NCBI GenBank assembly: GCA_001800315.1 | Contig: MGVE01000020.1 | Coordinates: 186,001 to 250,000, forward strand | Length of the DNA: 64,000 bases | DNA from: Elusimicrobia bacterium RIFOXYA2_FULL_47_53 | GTDB taxonomy: Bacteria > Elusimicrobiota > Endomicrobiia > Endomicrobiales > XYA2-FULL-47-53 | Direction: 5' to 3' | The notes under the pieces: model-generated | Databases searched by the model: none | What the model was told of the DNA's origin: nothing | Seen by the model: the letters and a program-made list of their open reading frames with translations, nothing else | Position numbers and translations under genes: made by a program | Part shown: piece after piece, positions 17,507 through 27,082 of the stretch | How positions within the stretch are numbered: position 1 is the stretch's first letter | Layout: each line of letters starts with the position of its first letter

Positions 17507-18061
17507 TTGGATAAATCAGCGATTGACCCTCATATTGAGAGGATACTTTTATCAAATTCCGAGATAATTTCCAGGGTGAAGGAGATAGCCGCCCAGGTTT
17601 CCGGCGATTATCGCGGCAAACAGCTGACTATAGTAACCGTTCTTAAGGGAAGTGTTTTTTTCGCGGCGGACCTGCTGAGATTTCTGACCATAGACAGGGA
17701 TATTGATTTCGTGTGCACTTCATCCTATATAGGCGCCAATTCAGTCAGCAAAGTGCAGCTTGTGGCGGACCTTTCGTCCAATCCGAAGGGCAAGAACATT
17801 CTTCTTGTTGAGGATATCGCCGATACCGGGTTAACACTGAATTACCTGCGCGACAATCTTAAGGAAAGGGGCGCCGCGAGCGTCGCGGTCTGCGTTTTGT
17901 TGGATAAACCGGCGGCGCGCAAGGTTGCCGTTGAAATAGCGTACCGCGGTTTTACGATAGAAGATTTTTTCGTGGTGGGTTACGGCCTGGACTACGAGGA
18001 AAAGTTTCGTGAGTTGCCTTATATAGGCGTTTTAAAACAGTCGGTCTACAATAATAAATAA
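17507..18061 (+). CDS. hpt: Hypoxanthine phosphoribosyltransferase
   Basis: 184 residues starting with TTG; AAGGG stands about 10 bases upstream, and no ATG or GTG fits better. The PRPP-binding loop is ILLVEDIADTGLTL, and LKGSVFFAADLLR and VDFVCTSSY-like segments match the family. It salvages hypoxanthine/guanine to IMP/GMP using PRPP. Its place between tilS and ftsH is a conserved bacterial gene order. Confidence 0.93.
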   Translation: MDKSAIDPHIERILLSNSEIISRVKEIAAQVSGDYRGKQLTIVTVLKGSVFFAADLLRFLTIDRDIDFVCTSSYIGANSVSKVQLVADLSSNPKGKNILLVEDIADTGLTLNYLRDNLKERGAASVAVCVLLDKPAARKVAVEIAYRGFTIEDFFVVGYGLDYEEKFRELPYIGVLKQSVYNNK

Positions 18062-18082
18062 AAGGTTCGCAGTTCAGGCGAG

Positions 18083-18098
18083 TCCGCCGCGAGGCGGA
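18083..18098 (+). other. GNRA-capped hairpin upstream of ftsH
   Basis: A perfect 6-bp stem (TCCGCC/GGCGGA) closed by a GCGA tetraloop lies immediately before the AAAGGA ribosome-binding site of ftsH. There is no T tract, so it is not a terminator. It may stabilise or process the mRNA between hpt and ftsH. Confidence 0.45.
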
Positions 18099-18112
18099 AA
18101 GGACAGTGTTAA

Positions 18113-19951
18113 ATGAAAGATAAAAATAAGTGGGGCCTTTTGGCCTGGGTTTTCATATTCCTGCTTTTGCTGTATTTCATACAATCCGTCAGGCAGATTA
18201 ATGTGGAGCAGGAGCTTCCGTATTCCACATTCAAAAAGTATATTAAAGCCGGAGAAATAATCAAGGTTACGGTGGCCCCGGAACTTATTAAGGGCCAGTA
18301 CAAGGCCGCCGACGGCAAAGTGGTAAATTTTAAAACTGTGCCGATGCCGGACCCCAAACTTGTTGAGGATATGGAGCAGTACAATGTTTCCCAGTTCTCG
18401 GGTAATCTTGAGCGCGGCTGGCTTATGCCGTTTCTTATGAACTGGGGCCCGATGGTGCTTCTCATACTCTTCTGGCTCTGGATGATAAAGGGCATGCAGG
18501 GCGGCGGCAAGCAGGTAATGGCATTCGGGAGAAGCAAGGCGAAACTGCAGACAGCCAAAAAGACTAAAATAACCTTTGCCGATGTCGCGGGTTGTGATGA
18601 AGCCAAGGAAGAGCTCAAAGAGATAGTTGAATTTTTAAAAGACCCGGCCAAGTTCCAGAAGCTGGGCGGCAAAATTCCCAAGGGAGTGCTTGTTTACGGA
18701 TCTCCCGGAACCGGGAAAACTCTTCTTGCCAAAGCCGTAGCGGGCGAGGCGGGAGTGCCGTTTTTCTCATCAAGCGGCTCGGAGTTTGTGGAGATGTTCG
18801 TAGGCGTGGGCGCTTCAAGAGTAAGAGACCTTTTTGAACAGGGCCGGCGCAGCGCGCCGTGCCTTCTGTTTATTGACGAAATAGACGCTGTCGGCAGGCA
18901 CCGCTTCGCCGGCATAGGCGGCGGCCACGACGAAAGAGAACAGACCTTAAACCAGCTCCTTGTGGAGATGGACGGTTTTGACACCAAAGAAGGAGTCATT
19001 CTCATCGCCGCGACGAACAGGCCGGATGTGCTGGACCCCGCGCTTCTCCGCCCCGGGCGTTTTGACAGACAGATAGCCGTTCCAATGCCTGACTTGAAAG
19101 GCCGCGACGAAATATTGAAAGTTCACGCGAAAAGCATAAAGCTCGCCGATGAGGTAAACTTAAATGTAATCGCGAGAAGGACTCCGGGTTTTGTCGGAGC
19201 CGATATAGCCAACCTCGTCAATGAGGCCGCGCTTCTTGCCGCGAGAAAAGAGAGGCAGTCCGTCGGCATGGACGATCTGGAAGAGGCCATTGACCGCGTT
19301 ATCGCCGGCCCGCAGAGAAAATCCAGGATGATATCCGACCGCGAGAAAAAAATAATTGCCTACCACGAGTCGGGGCACGCGCTGGTGGCAAAAATTACCC
19401 CGGGGAGCGACCCGGTACACAAGGTTTCCATTATACCGCGCGGCCCGGCCCTTGGGTACACGCTGCAGCTTCCTTTGGAGGACAAATACCTTACGACCCG
19501 CCAGGAGATACAGGGTAAGCTCGCGGTCCTTCTGGGCGGACGCGTCGCCGAGGAAATGATTTTTAACGAGATAACGACCGGAGCCCAGAACGACCTCTCC
19601 AAGGCCACGAGCATCGCGCATAAGATGGTCGTGGAATTTGGGATGAGCGAGAAAATAGGCGCTCTCTCGCTGAGCCAGCCCTCCGAGGAGGTTTTCCTGG
19701 GGCGGGACTTTAACAGGGAACCCAAATATTCAAATAAAACCGCTGAAATAATAGACGAAGAAGTCAAAAGGATCGTGACTGAGGCCAAGACGAGCGCCGA
19801 AAAGATTCTGCGCGACAACGCCGCGAAGCTCAAAGCGCTTGCCGAAAAACTCATAGAAAAGGAAATTCTGGACGCCGACGAGGTGGACCGCCTGTTAAAC
19901 CCGGAGGCCGCCAATGAAACAAAGCCCGAGGAGCAGGAGAAAAAAGCCTAA
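18113..19951 (+). CDS. ftsH: ATP-dependent zinc metalloprotease FtsH
   Basis: 612 residues. Two membrane helices (~8-26 and ~104-122) flank a small periplasmic domain. The AAA module has Walker A GSPGTGKT, Walker B LLFIDEID and the second region of homology ending in RPGRFDRQI. The protease domain has the zinc motif HESGH and the third ligand region [11 protein letters not shown]. FtsH is a hexameric inner-membrane protease that degrades misfolded membrane proteins and regulators. Full length and intact. Confidence 0.97.
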   Translation: MKDKNKWGLLAWVFIFLLLLYFIQSVRQINVEQELPYSTFKKYIKAGEIIKVTVAPELIKGQYKAADGKVVNFKTVPMPDPKLVEDMEQYNVSQFSGNLERGWLMPFLMNWGPMVLLILFWLWMIKGMQGGGKQVMAFGRSKAKLQTAKKTKITFADVAGCDEAKEELKEIVEFLKDPAKFQKLGGKIPKGVLVYGSPGTGKTLLAKAVAGEAGVPFFSSSGSEFVEMFVGVGASRVRDLFEQGRRSAPCLLFIDEIDAVGRHRFAGIGGGHDEREQTLNQLLVEMDGFDTKEGVILIAATNRPDVLDPALLRPGRFDRQIAVPMPDLKGRDEILKVHAKSIKLADEVNLNVIARRTPGFVGADIANLVNEAALLAARKERQSVGMDDLEEAIDRVIAGPQRKSRMISDREKKIIAYHESGHALVAKITPGSDPVHKVSIIPRGPALGYTLQLPLEDKYLTTRQEIQGKLAVLLGGRVAEEMIFNEITTGAQNDLSKATSIAHKMVVEFGMSEKIGALSLSQPSEEVFLGRDFNREPKYSNKTAEIIDEEVKRIVTEAKTSAEKILRDNAAKLKALAEKLIEKEILDADEVDRLLNPEAANETKPEEQEKKA

Positions 19952-19980
19952 GCGGAATAATCTCATAAACGGGATATAAA

Positions 19981-20541
19981 ATGGATACTAAGAAAATTGA
20001 AAAAGCCGTAAGGATGATTCTGGAAGCCGCGGGAGAAGACCCCTCAAGGGAAGGGTTGAAAAATACGCCTAAAAGAGTGGCGGAGTTTTATCAGGAAGCG
20101 CTCTCGGGGCTTAAGATTAAACCCCGGGATATCCTGACGGTATATTACGAGCAGGAAAATCACGAAGAGATAGTACTGGTAAAGGACATCCCGATCTATT
20201 CGCTGTGCGAGCACCATCTTCTGCCTTTCTTCGGCAAGGTGCATGTGGCTTATATCCCCAAGAAAAGCAGGATACTGGGTATATCAAAACTTGTCAGGGT
20301 GGTGGAGATGTTTTCTCACAGGCTCCAACTGCAGGAGCGCCTGACAAAACAGATAGCCGACACTATTATGGAAGCGGCAAGGCCGTACGGGGCCATGGTA
20401 GTTATAGAGTGCGAACACCTTTGCATGACCATGCGGGGAGTAAAAAAGCCCGGAGCGAAAATGATAACCTCGGCAATGCGGGGAATATTTTTAAAAGACG
20501 CGAGGAGCCGCGCCGAGGCGCTTTCTTTAGTAAAATCCTGA
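19981..20541 (+). CDS. folE: GTP cyclohydrolase I
   Basis: 186 residues with the zinc-binding pair CEHHLLPF and [10 protein letters not shown], plus SRILGISKL and [10 protein letters not shown]. It makes 7,8-dihydroneopterin triphosphate from GTP, the first step of folate synthesis. Its TGA shares one base with the ATG of folP (TGATG), so the two are translationally coupled. No folB or folK is in the window. Confidence 0.96.
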   Translation: MDTKKIEKAVRMILEAAGEDPSREGLKNTPKRVAEFYQEALSGLKIKPRDILTVYYEQENHEEIVLVKDIPIYSLCEHHLLPFFGKVHVAYIPKKSRILGISKLVRVVEMFSHRLQLQERLTKQIADTIMEAARPYGAMVVIECEHLCMTMRGVKKPGAKMITSAMRGIFLKDARSRAEALSLVKS

Positions 20542-21743
20542 TGAAAGTAATAGAGCTGTCCGTAAGTAATTTCAGCGAAGCGGCAAAGGCCATAGCCTTG
20601 ACGGGCGCCGAGCCCTATTCGGTAAACATAATGGCGGCCAAGGCCGTTCATAAGGTTTTTCTGGCCCGCGGCATTGATAACAGGGCCGCGAATATTTTAA
20701 AGCAGGATATGCTTTCGCTGGGCGGCGAGGTGGCCGTGAGCAGGCAGGTCGGAGCCATGAAAACCGGAACTTCCGACGCGGTTGTCATGGGAACTCTCAA
20801 ACAGATAGCTCTGCTCTGCGGCAAATTGCGTTCACAGCCTTTTGGGTTGGCGGAACTTTCCCTGGAACTTTTAAGGCTGACAGAGATAAAAAGCGGAAAT
20901 AAGTATTTTTTATGCCGAAACCATAAGATAAAGATTTCGGCGGATGCCCGGCTTATGGGCGTGCTTAATGTTACGCCGGATTCGTTCTCGGACGGCGGCA
21001 AGTATTTTGATTTAGAAACGGCCTGCGCCCGCGGCGCCGAGCTTGTTAAATACGGCGCGCTTATAGTTGATATAGGCGGAGAATCTTCCAGGCCGGGTGC
21101 CAGACCGGTTTCGGCAAAAGACGAGGCGGCCCGGATACTGCCCGTAATCAAAACGCTTGCCGGAAAAATAAAAGCCCCGCTGTCGGTTGACACATACAAA
21201 CCGGAAACGGCCAGAGCCGCGCTTAAGGCCGGAGCCTCAATAATTAACGATATATCCGGCCTCGGGTACGGCGGCAGAAAAATGGCAAGGCTCATTGCTT
21301 CTGAAAAGGCGGGGCTTGTAATAATGCACATGAAGGGAAAGCCTTCCGATATGCAGAAAGCGCCGAAATACGACGATCTTGTATCGGAGATATATGATTT
21401 TTTTGAAGAGAGGTCCTCTCTCGCCCTTGAATGCGGCGTGAGAAAAGAAAGTATAATGCTTGATCCCGGAATAGGTTTTGGAAAGACCGCCGAGCATAAT
21501 CTGGAGCTATTAAAGCGTCTTAAAGAGTTTAAGTCGCTCGGATTTCCGCTGGTTGTGGGAACATCGCGTAAATCTTTTCTTGGTAAGGTTTTAGGCCTGG
21601 AAAACCCGCTTGAACGGTTACAGGGGAGCGTCGCGAGCGCCCTTTGGGCTTCGGATCACGGGGCGGATTTCCTGAGAGTTCACGATGTCATGGAAACCGC
21701 GCAGGCGCTTAAAATATACGGGGCGATAAAGGCCTCGGCGTGA
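20541..21743 (+). CDS. folP: Dihydropteroate synthase with N-terminal extension
   Basis: 400 residues from the ATG that overlaps the folE stop; an open frame extends upstream to 20205 but only as out-of-frame folE. The C-terminal ~270 residues carry the DHPS signatures GVLNVTPDSFSDGG, GGESSRPGA, INDISG and LDPGIGFGKT. The first ~130 residues (NIMAAKAVHKVFLARGIDNR, AANILKQDMLSLGGEVAVSR, VVMGTLKQ) are an additional domain seen in long-form DHPS proteins of several anaerobic lineages; its role is not known to me. The enzyme joins pABA to the pterin; pABA would come from pabB/pabC at 54061-56305. Confidence 0.93.
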   Translation: MKVIELSVSNFSEAAKAIALTGAEPYSVNIMAAKAVHKVFLARGIDNRAANILKQDMLSLGGEVAVSRQVGAMKTGTSDAVVMGTLKQIALLCGKLRSQPFGLAELSLELLRLTEIKSGNKYFLCRNHKIKISADARLMGVLNVTPDSFSDGGKYFDLETACARGAELVKYGALIVDIGGESSRPGARPVSAKDEAARILPVIKTLAGKIKAPLSVDTYKPETARAALKAGASIINDISGLGYGGRKMARLIASEKAGLVIMHMKGKPSDMQKAPKYDDLVSEIYDFFEERSSLALECGVRKESIMLDPGIGFGKTAEHNLELLKRLKEFKSLGFPLVVGTSRKSFLGKVLGLENPLERLQGSVASALWASDHGADFLRVHDVMETAQALKIYGAIKASA

Positions 21744-21753
21744 GAGGGTAAAG

Positions 21754-22548
21754 TTGGAATTTATTAAATATGTATGGTTCGCCTATCTTGTCAATATCAT
21801 TGATATACTGGTGGTCGCCTACATTCTCTTCAGGCTGCTTCAGCTTATCAAGGGTACCCGCGCGGTTCAGATAATTCTCGGCATTTTAACGCTCGTGGCG
21901 CTGACTTTTATAGCGCGCGAAGTTTTATTTTTAAGAACGCTTTCATGGATGTTAGACAAGTTCTGGCTCGCCGCCGTGGTAATTCTTGCCGTGGCCTTTC
22001 AGCCTGAGATCCGCTCGGCCCTGGCTCAGCTCGGCAGCCACCGCTGGGGCAGAATACTCGTTTCGTCGGAACTGGGTTTTATAGACGAAATAGTTGAGGC
22101 CGCCGTAAAATGCAGGAAGCTGAACATAGGCGCGCTTATAGTTTTAGAACAGGAAACAGGATTAAGAAGCTATGTGGAAAGCGGCACAATACTAAACGCG
22201 CAAGTGTCCTGGGAGCTTCTGGTGTCCATATTTAATAACAAATCTCCGATGCACGACGGCGCGGTCATAATTAAAAATGCCAGGATTACGGCTGCCGGCT
22301 GCGTGCTGCCTATAAGCCACGAACAGGGGATATCAAAGATTCTCGGAACCAGGCACCGCGCGGCGCTGGGCCTTAGCGAAATATCAGACGCTATGATAAT
22401 AGTCGTTTCGGAAGAGAGCGGCGACATATCGCTTGCTTCCGACGGCAGGCTGGAAACGGGGGTTGAGCCCGAGGACCTTAAAAAGAGGTTATGGCTCTCC
22501 CAGAAAAGGCATGCCGAGAGCATTCTTAAGAAAAAGAGCGCCGGCTGA
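21754..22548 (+). CDS. cdaA: Diadenylate cyclase CdaA
   Basis: 264 residues starting with TTG after GAGAGGG. Three N-terminal hydrophobic helices (~5-75) precede the DAC domain, whose catalytic motifs MHDGAVII and GTRHRAALG are intact. It makes c-di-AMP from two ATP at the membrane. The order cdaA-cdaR-glmM is widely conserved, and CdaR and GlmM bind and modulate CdaA; here the cdaR position holds only a 35-codon ORF (next entry). Confidence 0.95.
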   Translation: MEFIKYVWFAYLVNIIDILVVAYILFRLLQLIKGTRAVQIILGILTLVALTFIAREVLFLRTLSWMLDKFWLAAVVILAVAFQPEIRSALAQLGSHRWGRILVSSELGFIDEIVEAAVKCRKLNIGALIVLEQETGLRSYVESGTILNAQVSWELLVSIFNNKSPMHDGAVIIKNARITAAGCVLPISHEQGISKILGTRHRAALGLSEISDAMIIVVSEESGDISLASDGRLETGVEPEDLKKRLWLSQKRHAESILKKKSAG

Positions 22549-22553
22549 AAATT

Positions 22554-22661
22554 ATGAAGAAATTACGCGAATTGCTCAGGGAACTGAAAAACGACTGGCC
22601 GATACGGCTTTTAGCGCTGCTGCTCGCGTTTTTTCTCTGGTTTTACCTCTATAACCGCTAA
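22554..22661 (+). CDS. 35-residue CdaR/YbbR N-terminal remnant (TM only)
   Basis: A short ORF fills the space between cdaA and glmM: ATG 5 bases after the cdaA stop, TAA at 22659-22661. The peptide is a charged amphipathic start (MKKLRELLRELKNDWPIRLL) running into one membrane helix (ALLLAFFLWFYLY) and NR. This 'NxWxLKLLALLLAFxLWFYV' pattern is the N-terminus of CdaR/YbbR proteins, which continue into extracytoplasmic YbbR domains. Here nothing follows; the next 15 bases are the glmM ribosome-binding site and spacer. It is either a degenerated cdaR or a functional micro-regulator of CdaA. No YbbR-coding sequence is visible in any frame before glmM. Confidence 0.7.
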   Translation: MKKLRELLRELKNDWPIRLLALLLAFFLWFYLYNR

Positions 22662-22676
22662 AGGAAAATTCAATAA

Positions 22677-24023
22677 ATGCATAAGAAACTGTTTGGCACA
22701 GACGGTATCCGCGGCGTGGCCGGCAGGTATCCGTTAGACTCAAAAACAATAATACGAACGGCTCAGGCGGCGGCGCTGGAGCTTAAAAATACCACGCCGA
22801 GCCGGCTGGTCCTGTTAGGGCGCGATACGCGCCGTTCCGGGAAAAATATCTCGCAGGCCCTGATAAAGGGATTTTTGTCCTGCGGCATTGACGCCTGGGA
22901 TCTGGGAGTAATACCAACGCCCGGCGTCGCCTGGCTGGCGCGAAAATATCCCGTGATGGCCGGCGTCGTGATATCTGCTTCGCACAATCCGTACCGGGAC
23001 AATGGAATAAAATTCTTTTCGCATAACGGCACAAAGCTTTCCGACTCGGTTGAAAGCCTTATAGAGCAGAGAATAGTATCGGATAAGCCGCTTGCCGCGG
23101 GCCTGTCCGGCGGAAAAACAAAAACGCTTTTCACTCCCGCGGAGTATTATGAAAATATGCTCCGCCTGTCGGCGGCGCGTTCCGGCCTCGCGGGCCTTAA
23201 AATTGTTTTAGATTGCGCTAACGGCGCCTGCTCTAATATCGCCCCTTCGCTTTTTTCCGGGCTTGGCGCCCGGGTCTGGGTTATCAATGCCTCTCCCAGC
23301 GGGGTCAACATAAATCTCAACAGCGGATCCCTTCACCCCGAAAAGCTTTCGGCGGAAGTCAGGCGCAGAAAGGCCGATATCGGCATTGCGTTTGACGGAG
23401 ACGGCGACAGGGCCATGTTTGTGGATGAAACCGGTGTTGTCCGCGACGGCGATTATATTCTGGCTCTGCTGGCCCTGCATTTCAAGCGCCTGGGTAAACT
23501 CAGAAAAAACACTTTGGTTACGACCGTTATGGCGAACCTGGGCCTGGTCAGGTGCATGGCCGCGAGCGGCATTAAACTTGTGACGACTTCGGTCGGCGAC
23601 CGCTATGTGTTTGAAGGCATGCTCAGCTCCGGAGCCGTTTTAGGCGGAGAGCAGTCCGGTCATCTGATATTTTCCGAGCTGCTGCCTACGGGCGACGGAA
23701 TGCAGAGCGCCCTGCAGGTCCTGTCGGTTATGAAAGAGACAGGCCAAAAGCTCTCAAAACTCACATCCGTAATGAAAAAATATCCGCAGATATTAATAAA
23801 CACTTTCGTGGACGCTAAAATTCCTCTTGAGAAACTTCCCGAAACCTCACGCTCCATTAAAGCGTTTGAAAAAAAACTCGGCGGCGAGGGAAGAGTTCTT
23901 GTGCGCTATTCCGGCACCGAGAACCTTATAAGGGTTATGATTGAAGGCAGGGACAAAAAAGAAATTAAGTCCATGGCGCGGGCTATATCAGATACCGCGA
24001 AAAAGGAAATAGCAGGCAGATGA
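22677..24023 (+). CDS. glmM: Phosphoglucosamine mutase
   Basis: 448 residues. LFGTDGIRG opens the protein, the phosphoserine loop is [16 protein letters not shown], the metal loop is [11 protein letters not shown] and the phosphate-binding loop is [13 protein letters not shown]. It converts glucosamine-6-P to glucosamine-1-P for UDP-GlcNAc and peptidoglycan synthesis, and in other bacteria it inhibits CdaA directly. AAAGGA precedes the ATG. It overlaps pdxJ by 4 bases. Confidence 0.97.
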   Translation: MHKKLFGTDGIRGVAGRYPLDSKTIIRTAQAAALELKNTTPSRLVLLGRDTRRSGKNISQALIKGFLSCGIDAWDLGVIPTPGVAWLARKYPVMAGVVISASHNPYRDNGIKFFSHNGTKLSDSVESLIEQRIVSDKPLAAGLSGGKTKTLFTPAEYYENMLRLSAARSGLAGLKIVLDCANGACSNIAPSLFSGLGARVWVINASPSGVNINLNSGSLHPEKLSAEVRRRKADIGIAFDGDGDRAMFVDETGVVRDGDYILALLALHFKRLGKLRKNTLVTTVMANLGLVRCMAASGIKLVTTSVGDRYVFEGMLSSGAVLGGEQSGHLIFSELLPTGDGMQSALQVLSVMKETGQKLSKLTSVMKKYPQILINTFVDAKIPLEKLPETSRSIKAFEKKLGGEGRVLVRYSGTENLIRVMIEGRDKKEIKSMARAISDTAKKEIAGR

Positions 24024-24736
24024 TTAAACTCGGAGTCAACATTGATCATATAGCGACTCTGCGCCAGGCAAGGCGCGAGGCCGAGCCCGACCCGGTGGCC
24101 GCGGCCGCGATTTGCGAGCTCGCCGGAGCCGACAGTATTACCGCGCACCTGCGCGAAGACAGGCGCCACATTCAGGACAGGGATATGTTTCTGCTGCGCC
24201 AGACGGTAAAAACCAAGCTTAACATGGAGATGGCCGCCGAGAAGGAAATAATAAAGATAGCGCTGAAAATCCGGCCCGACGATGTCTGCCTTGTGCCGGA
24301 AAAAAGAGCCGAGCTTACGACCGAGGGCGGCCTTGATGTCGTTTCTCAGAAAAATAAATTAAAAGAAGCGGTTAAACGGCTTCATGGCGCCGGAATAAGG
24401 GTAAGCCTTTTCATTGACCCGCGGGAGGAGCAGGTAATAGCCTCAGCTTTCGCGGGAGCCGATTGCGTTGAACTTCATACCGGCAAATACGCTTTGGAGC
24501 GCGCCAAGCCGCATGGGAAACCGGCCGCTGAATTAAAGCGGCTTGAGCTTGCCTCGCGAACCGCTTTGGAAAACGGGCTTATCTTAAACGCGGGCCACGG
24601 CCTGGATTACAGAAATGTGCTTCCGGTAGCCAATATTAACGGCATGAACGAACTCAATATCGGATTTTCAATAATCGCCAGAGCTGTTATAGTCGGGCTT
24701 GACCGGGCCGTGCGGGAAATGAAAGATTTGTTGTAA
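24020..24736 (+). CDS. pdxJ: Pyridoxine 5'-phosphate synthase
   Basis: 238 residues, starting inside the glmM stop (ATGA). The conserved start [16 protein letters not shown], the block [24 protein letters not shown] and LNAGHGLDY are all typical. PdxJ condenses 1-deoxyxylulose 5-P with aminoacetone 3-P to make vitamin B6, so the cell should use the DXP-dependent B6 route; pdxA is not in the window. Confidence 0.97.
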   Translation: MIKLGVNIDHIATLRQARREAEPDPVAAAAICELAGADSITAHLREDRRHIQDRDMFLLRQTVKTKLNMEMAAEKEIIKIALKIRPDDVCLVPEKRAELTTEGGLDVVSQKNKLKEAVKRLHGAGIRVSLFIDPREEQVIASAFAGADCVELHTGKYALERAKPHGKPAAELKRLELASRTALENGLILNAGHGLDYRNVLPVANINGMNELNIGFSIIARAVIVGLDRAVREMKDLL

Positions 24737-24750
24737 GCCGGATATTATAC

Positions 24751-24764
24751 CGCGCCGCGGCGCG
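24751..24764. other. 14-bp perfect palindrome upstream of glmS
   Basis: CGCGCCGCGGCGCG lies in the 62-base pdxJ-glmS gap, just after a TATTAT -10-like box. It could be an operator or a small hairpin. The gap is too short for a glmS ribozyme. Confidence 0.35.
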
Positions 24765-24798
24765 CTGAAAGCGAAAAGAACACAGTTAAGGAGACGAT

Positions 24799-26628
24799 AT
24801 GTGCGGAATAGTCGGATATATAGGCAGTAAAAACGCCGGTGATGTAATAATTGACGGGTTAAGCCGCCTGGAGTACCGCGGTTATGATTCCGCCGGCATT
24901 GCCGTTATTTCTGAAGGGAAAATAGACATAAGGCGCAGCGTAGGCAAGCTAAAACAGCTTGTGTACCAGCTTTCAAAAAATGAGCTGAAAGGCGCTACCG
25001 GCATAGGCCACACCCGCTGGGCGACCCACGGCAAACCCAGCGAAGAAAACGCGCACCCGCATACCGACTGCAGCGGAAAAATTGTCGTGGTGCATAACGG
25101 GATTATAGAAAATTATCTTGAACTTAAAAAAAGGCTTGTTTCAGAAGGCCATAAATTTAAATCCGAGACCGATACCGAGGTGCTCGCTCATCTGGTGGAA
25201 GAAAGCTACAAGGGGGATATTTTTAAAGCCGTAGTGGCGGCGCTTTCCCAGGTCAGAGGCACCTACGCCCTTGGCGTGATATGTTCGGACAACCCGGGCG
25301 AGATTATAGCGGCGCGCCAGGACGCCCCGCTTATAGCCGGAATCGGCGATAACGAAAACTTTATTGCTTCCGACATACCGGCGCTTTTGCCGTACACGAG
25401 AAAGATGATTTTCCTTGAAGAGGGTGACATAATCAGGCTCTCGGCCTCAAAGATTGAGGTTCTCAACAGGAAGGGCGAAGAGCAGAAAAGAAAAATCCAG
25501 AATATTGCCTGGGACGCGGTTCAGGCGGAGAAGGGCGGTTTCAAGCACTTTATGCTCAAGGAAATATTTGAGCAGCCCCAGACTATTCAGGACACTTTCC
25601 GCGGCCGCATGAATCCCGAGACAGGAAAAATAGAGCTCGGGGAACTTAATATTCCAGTTGAGGCCGTAAACAACCTTTCTAAAATAAACATTGTGGCCTG
25701 CGGCACCTCTTATCACGCGGGCCTCGTCGGCAAATTTCTTTTTGAGAACCTCGCCAAAATTCCGGTGGAGGTGGATATCGCCTCGGAATTCCGTTACCGC
25801 GAACCGATAATAGACAAGAACGCCATAACCATAATTATCTCGCAGTCCGGAGAGACAGCCGACACGCTGGCGGCGCTTAAACTGGTTAAATCCGGAAATT
25901 GCAGGACCCTGGCGATATGCAATGTCATGGGCTCCACCGCGAGCCGCGAAGCCGACGACACGCTCTACACCAGATGCGGCCCTGAAATCGGCGTGGCTTC
26001 AACCAAGGCCTTTACCGGCCAGCTGACCGCCCTCTACCTGCTGGCTATAGACTGGGCAAGCAAAAGAAAAGCTATTTCAAAAGAAAAAGCCGAGGCTGTT
26101 ATTAAAGAACTCTGGGAGATACCGGGCCGGCTTAATGAAGTTTTGAAGGCCAGCGAAGATATTCACGCGCTGGCGAAAGAGTTTTCGGGAAAAAGAGACT
26201 TTCTTTTCCTCGGAAGAAATGTGAATTACCCGATAGCGCTGGAGGGAGCGCTAAAGCTTAAGGAAATTTCCTATATACACGCCGAGGGTTACCCTGCCGG
26301 TGAAATGAAGCACGGCCCCATCGCTCTAATTGACGAGAATATGCCGGTAATGGTTATAGCCACGGAAAGCAAGGTCTACGAAAAGATTTTAGGCAATATT
26401 GAGGAAGCCAAGGCGCGCGGCGGAACGGTTTTGGCCATAGCCTCGGAAGGCGACACCCAGATAAAAGCCAAGACAACAAGGCAGATCTTCGTGCCCCGGG
26501 TGGACGAGATTTTCTCTCCTATATTAAATGTGGTGCCCACCCAGCTGTTTTCGTATTATGTAGCGGTTGTCCTCGGATGCGATGTTGACCAGCCGAGAAA
26601 CCTCGCAAAGTCAGTGACGGTAGAGTAG
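24799..26628 (+). CDS. glmS: Glutamine-fructose-6-phosphate aminotransferase (isomerising)
   Basis: 609 residues, the standard length. Cys2 after the initiator Met (MCGIVGYIG) is the glutaminase nucleophile; GHTRWATHG and HNGIIENY complete the N-terminal domain. Two SIS domains follow (CGTSYHAG, SQSGETADT; GRNVNYPIALEGALKLKE, HAEGYPAGEMKHG). The end NLAKSVTVE is canonical. It supplies glucosamine-6-P, upstream of GlmM. AAGGAGA precedes the ATG. Confidence 0.97.
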   Translation: MCGIVGYIGSKNAGDVIIDGLSRLEYRGYDSAGIAVISEGKIDIRRSVGKLKQLVYQLSKNELKGATGIGHTRWATHGKPSEENAHPHTDCSGKIVVVHNGIIENYLELKKRLVSEGHKFKSETDTEVLAHLVEESYKGDIFKAVVAALSQVRGTYALGVICSDNPGEIIAARQDAPLIAGIGDNENFIASDIPALLPYTRKMIFLEEGDIIRLSASKIEVLNRKGEEQKRKIQNIAWDAVQAEKGGFKHFMLKEIFEQPQTIQDTFRGRMNPETGKIELGELNIPVEAVNNLSKINIVACGTSYHAGLVGKFLFENLAKIPVEVDIASEFRYREPIIDKNAITIIISQSGETADTLAALKLVKSGNCRTLAICNVMGSTASREADDTLYTRCGPEIGVASTKAFTGQLTALYLLAIDWASKRKAISKEKAEAVIKELWEIPGRLNEVLKASEDIHALAKEFSGKRDFLFLGRNVNYPIALEGALKLKEISYIHAEGYPAGEMKHGPIALIDENMPVMVIATESKVYEKILGNIEEAKARGGTVLAIASEGDTQIKAKTTRQIFVPRVDEIFSPILNVVPTQLFSYYVAVVLGCDVDQPRNLAKSVTVE

Positions 26629-26721
26629 CTCGGAGCGGTTCTTCACGCGGGACGCAGACGCTAACATTTCACCGGCTTTGCGGCGCCTTTCGTGGTAGAG
26701 CGAGTCTTAACGGGATTAAAT

Positions 26722-27063
26722 ATGCAGATAGGCATAGACATAGTTGAAATCAGAAGAATAGGGAAACTTATCAAGAATAAAAGATTTCTTGACAGAGTTT
26801 ATACCCGCGAGGAAATAAAATACTGCATGGCGCGCGTGAACCGCGCCCAGCATTTCGCGGTTCGCTTCGCGACAAAAGAAGCGGTATGGAAAGCTCTGGG
26901 CCAGCGCGGCATAGCCCATAAAGATATAGGCGTTAAGAACAACCCCGACGGCAAGCCCGTTGTGATGATAAAAGGCAGGAGAAACAAGGCTGTTGATATT
27001 TCGCTTTCGCATTCTGACGCCTACGCGGTTGCGGTGGCCATAGTTAACAAACGCGGGAAGTAA
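26722..27063 (+). CDS. acpS: Holo-ACP synthase
   Basis: 113 residues from the ATG at 26722; an in-frame GTG at 26692 adds 10 residues that do not match the family. MQIGIDIVEIRRI and RFATKEAVWKALGQ are the two AcpS signatures, with SLSHSDAYAVAV near the end. It transfers 4'-phosphopantetheine from CoA to acyl carrier protein. It lies just ahead of nnrD, a common pairing. The 93-base gap before it shows no clear promoter. Confidence 0.93.
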   Translation: MQIGIDIVEIRRIGKLIKNKRFLDRVYTREEIKYCMARVNRAQHFAVRFATKEAVWKALGQRGIAHKDIGVKNNPDGKPVVMIKGRRNKAVDISLSHSDAYAVAVAIVNKRGK

Positions 27064-27082
27064 TACATACCGAGAGCCGTAA

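Noticed and set aside
18083-18098. Terminator between hpt and ftsH
   Set aside because: The hairpin has no T tract and sits directly on the ftsH ribosome-binding site.
20205-20540. Upstream extension of folP to 20205
   Set aside because: This stretch is folE in another frame, folE is intact, and the ATG at 20541 is coupled to the folE stop.
22554-22676. A frameshifted full-length cdaR
   Set aside because: Only 15 bases separate the short ORF from glmM and none of the three frames continues a YbbR domain, so a sequencing frameshift cannot explain it.
24737-24798. glmS ribozyme
   Set aside because: The gap before glmS is only 62 bases, far shorter than the ribozyme, and the core is not visible.
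26629-26721. A tRNA or small RNA between glmS and acpS
   Set aside because: No cloverleaf, promoter or terminator could be drawn; the 93 bases show nothing convincing.
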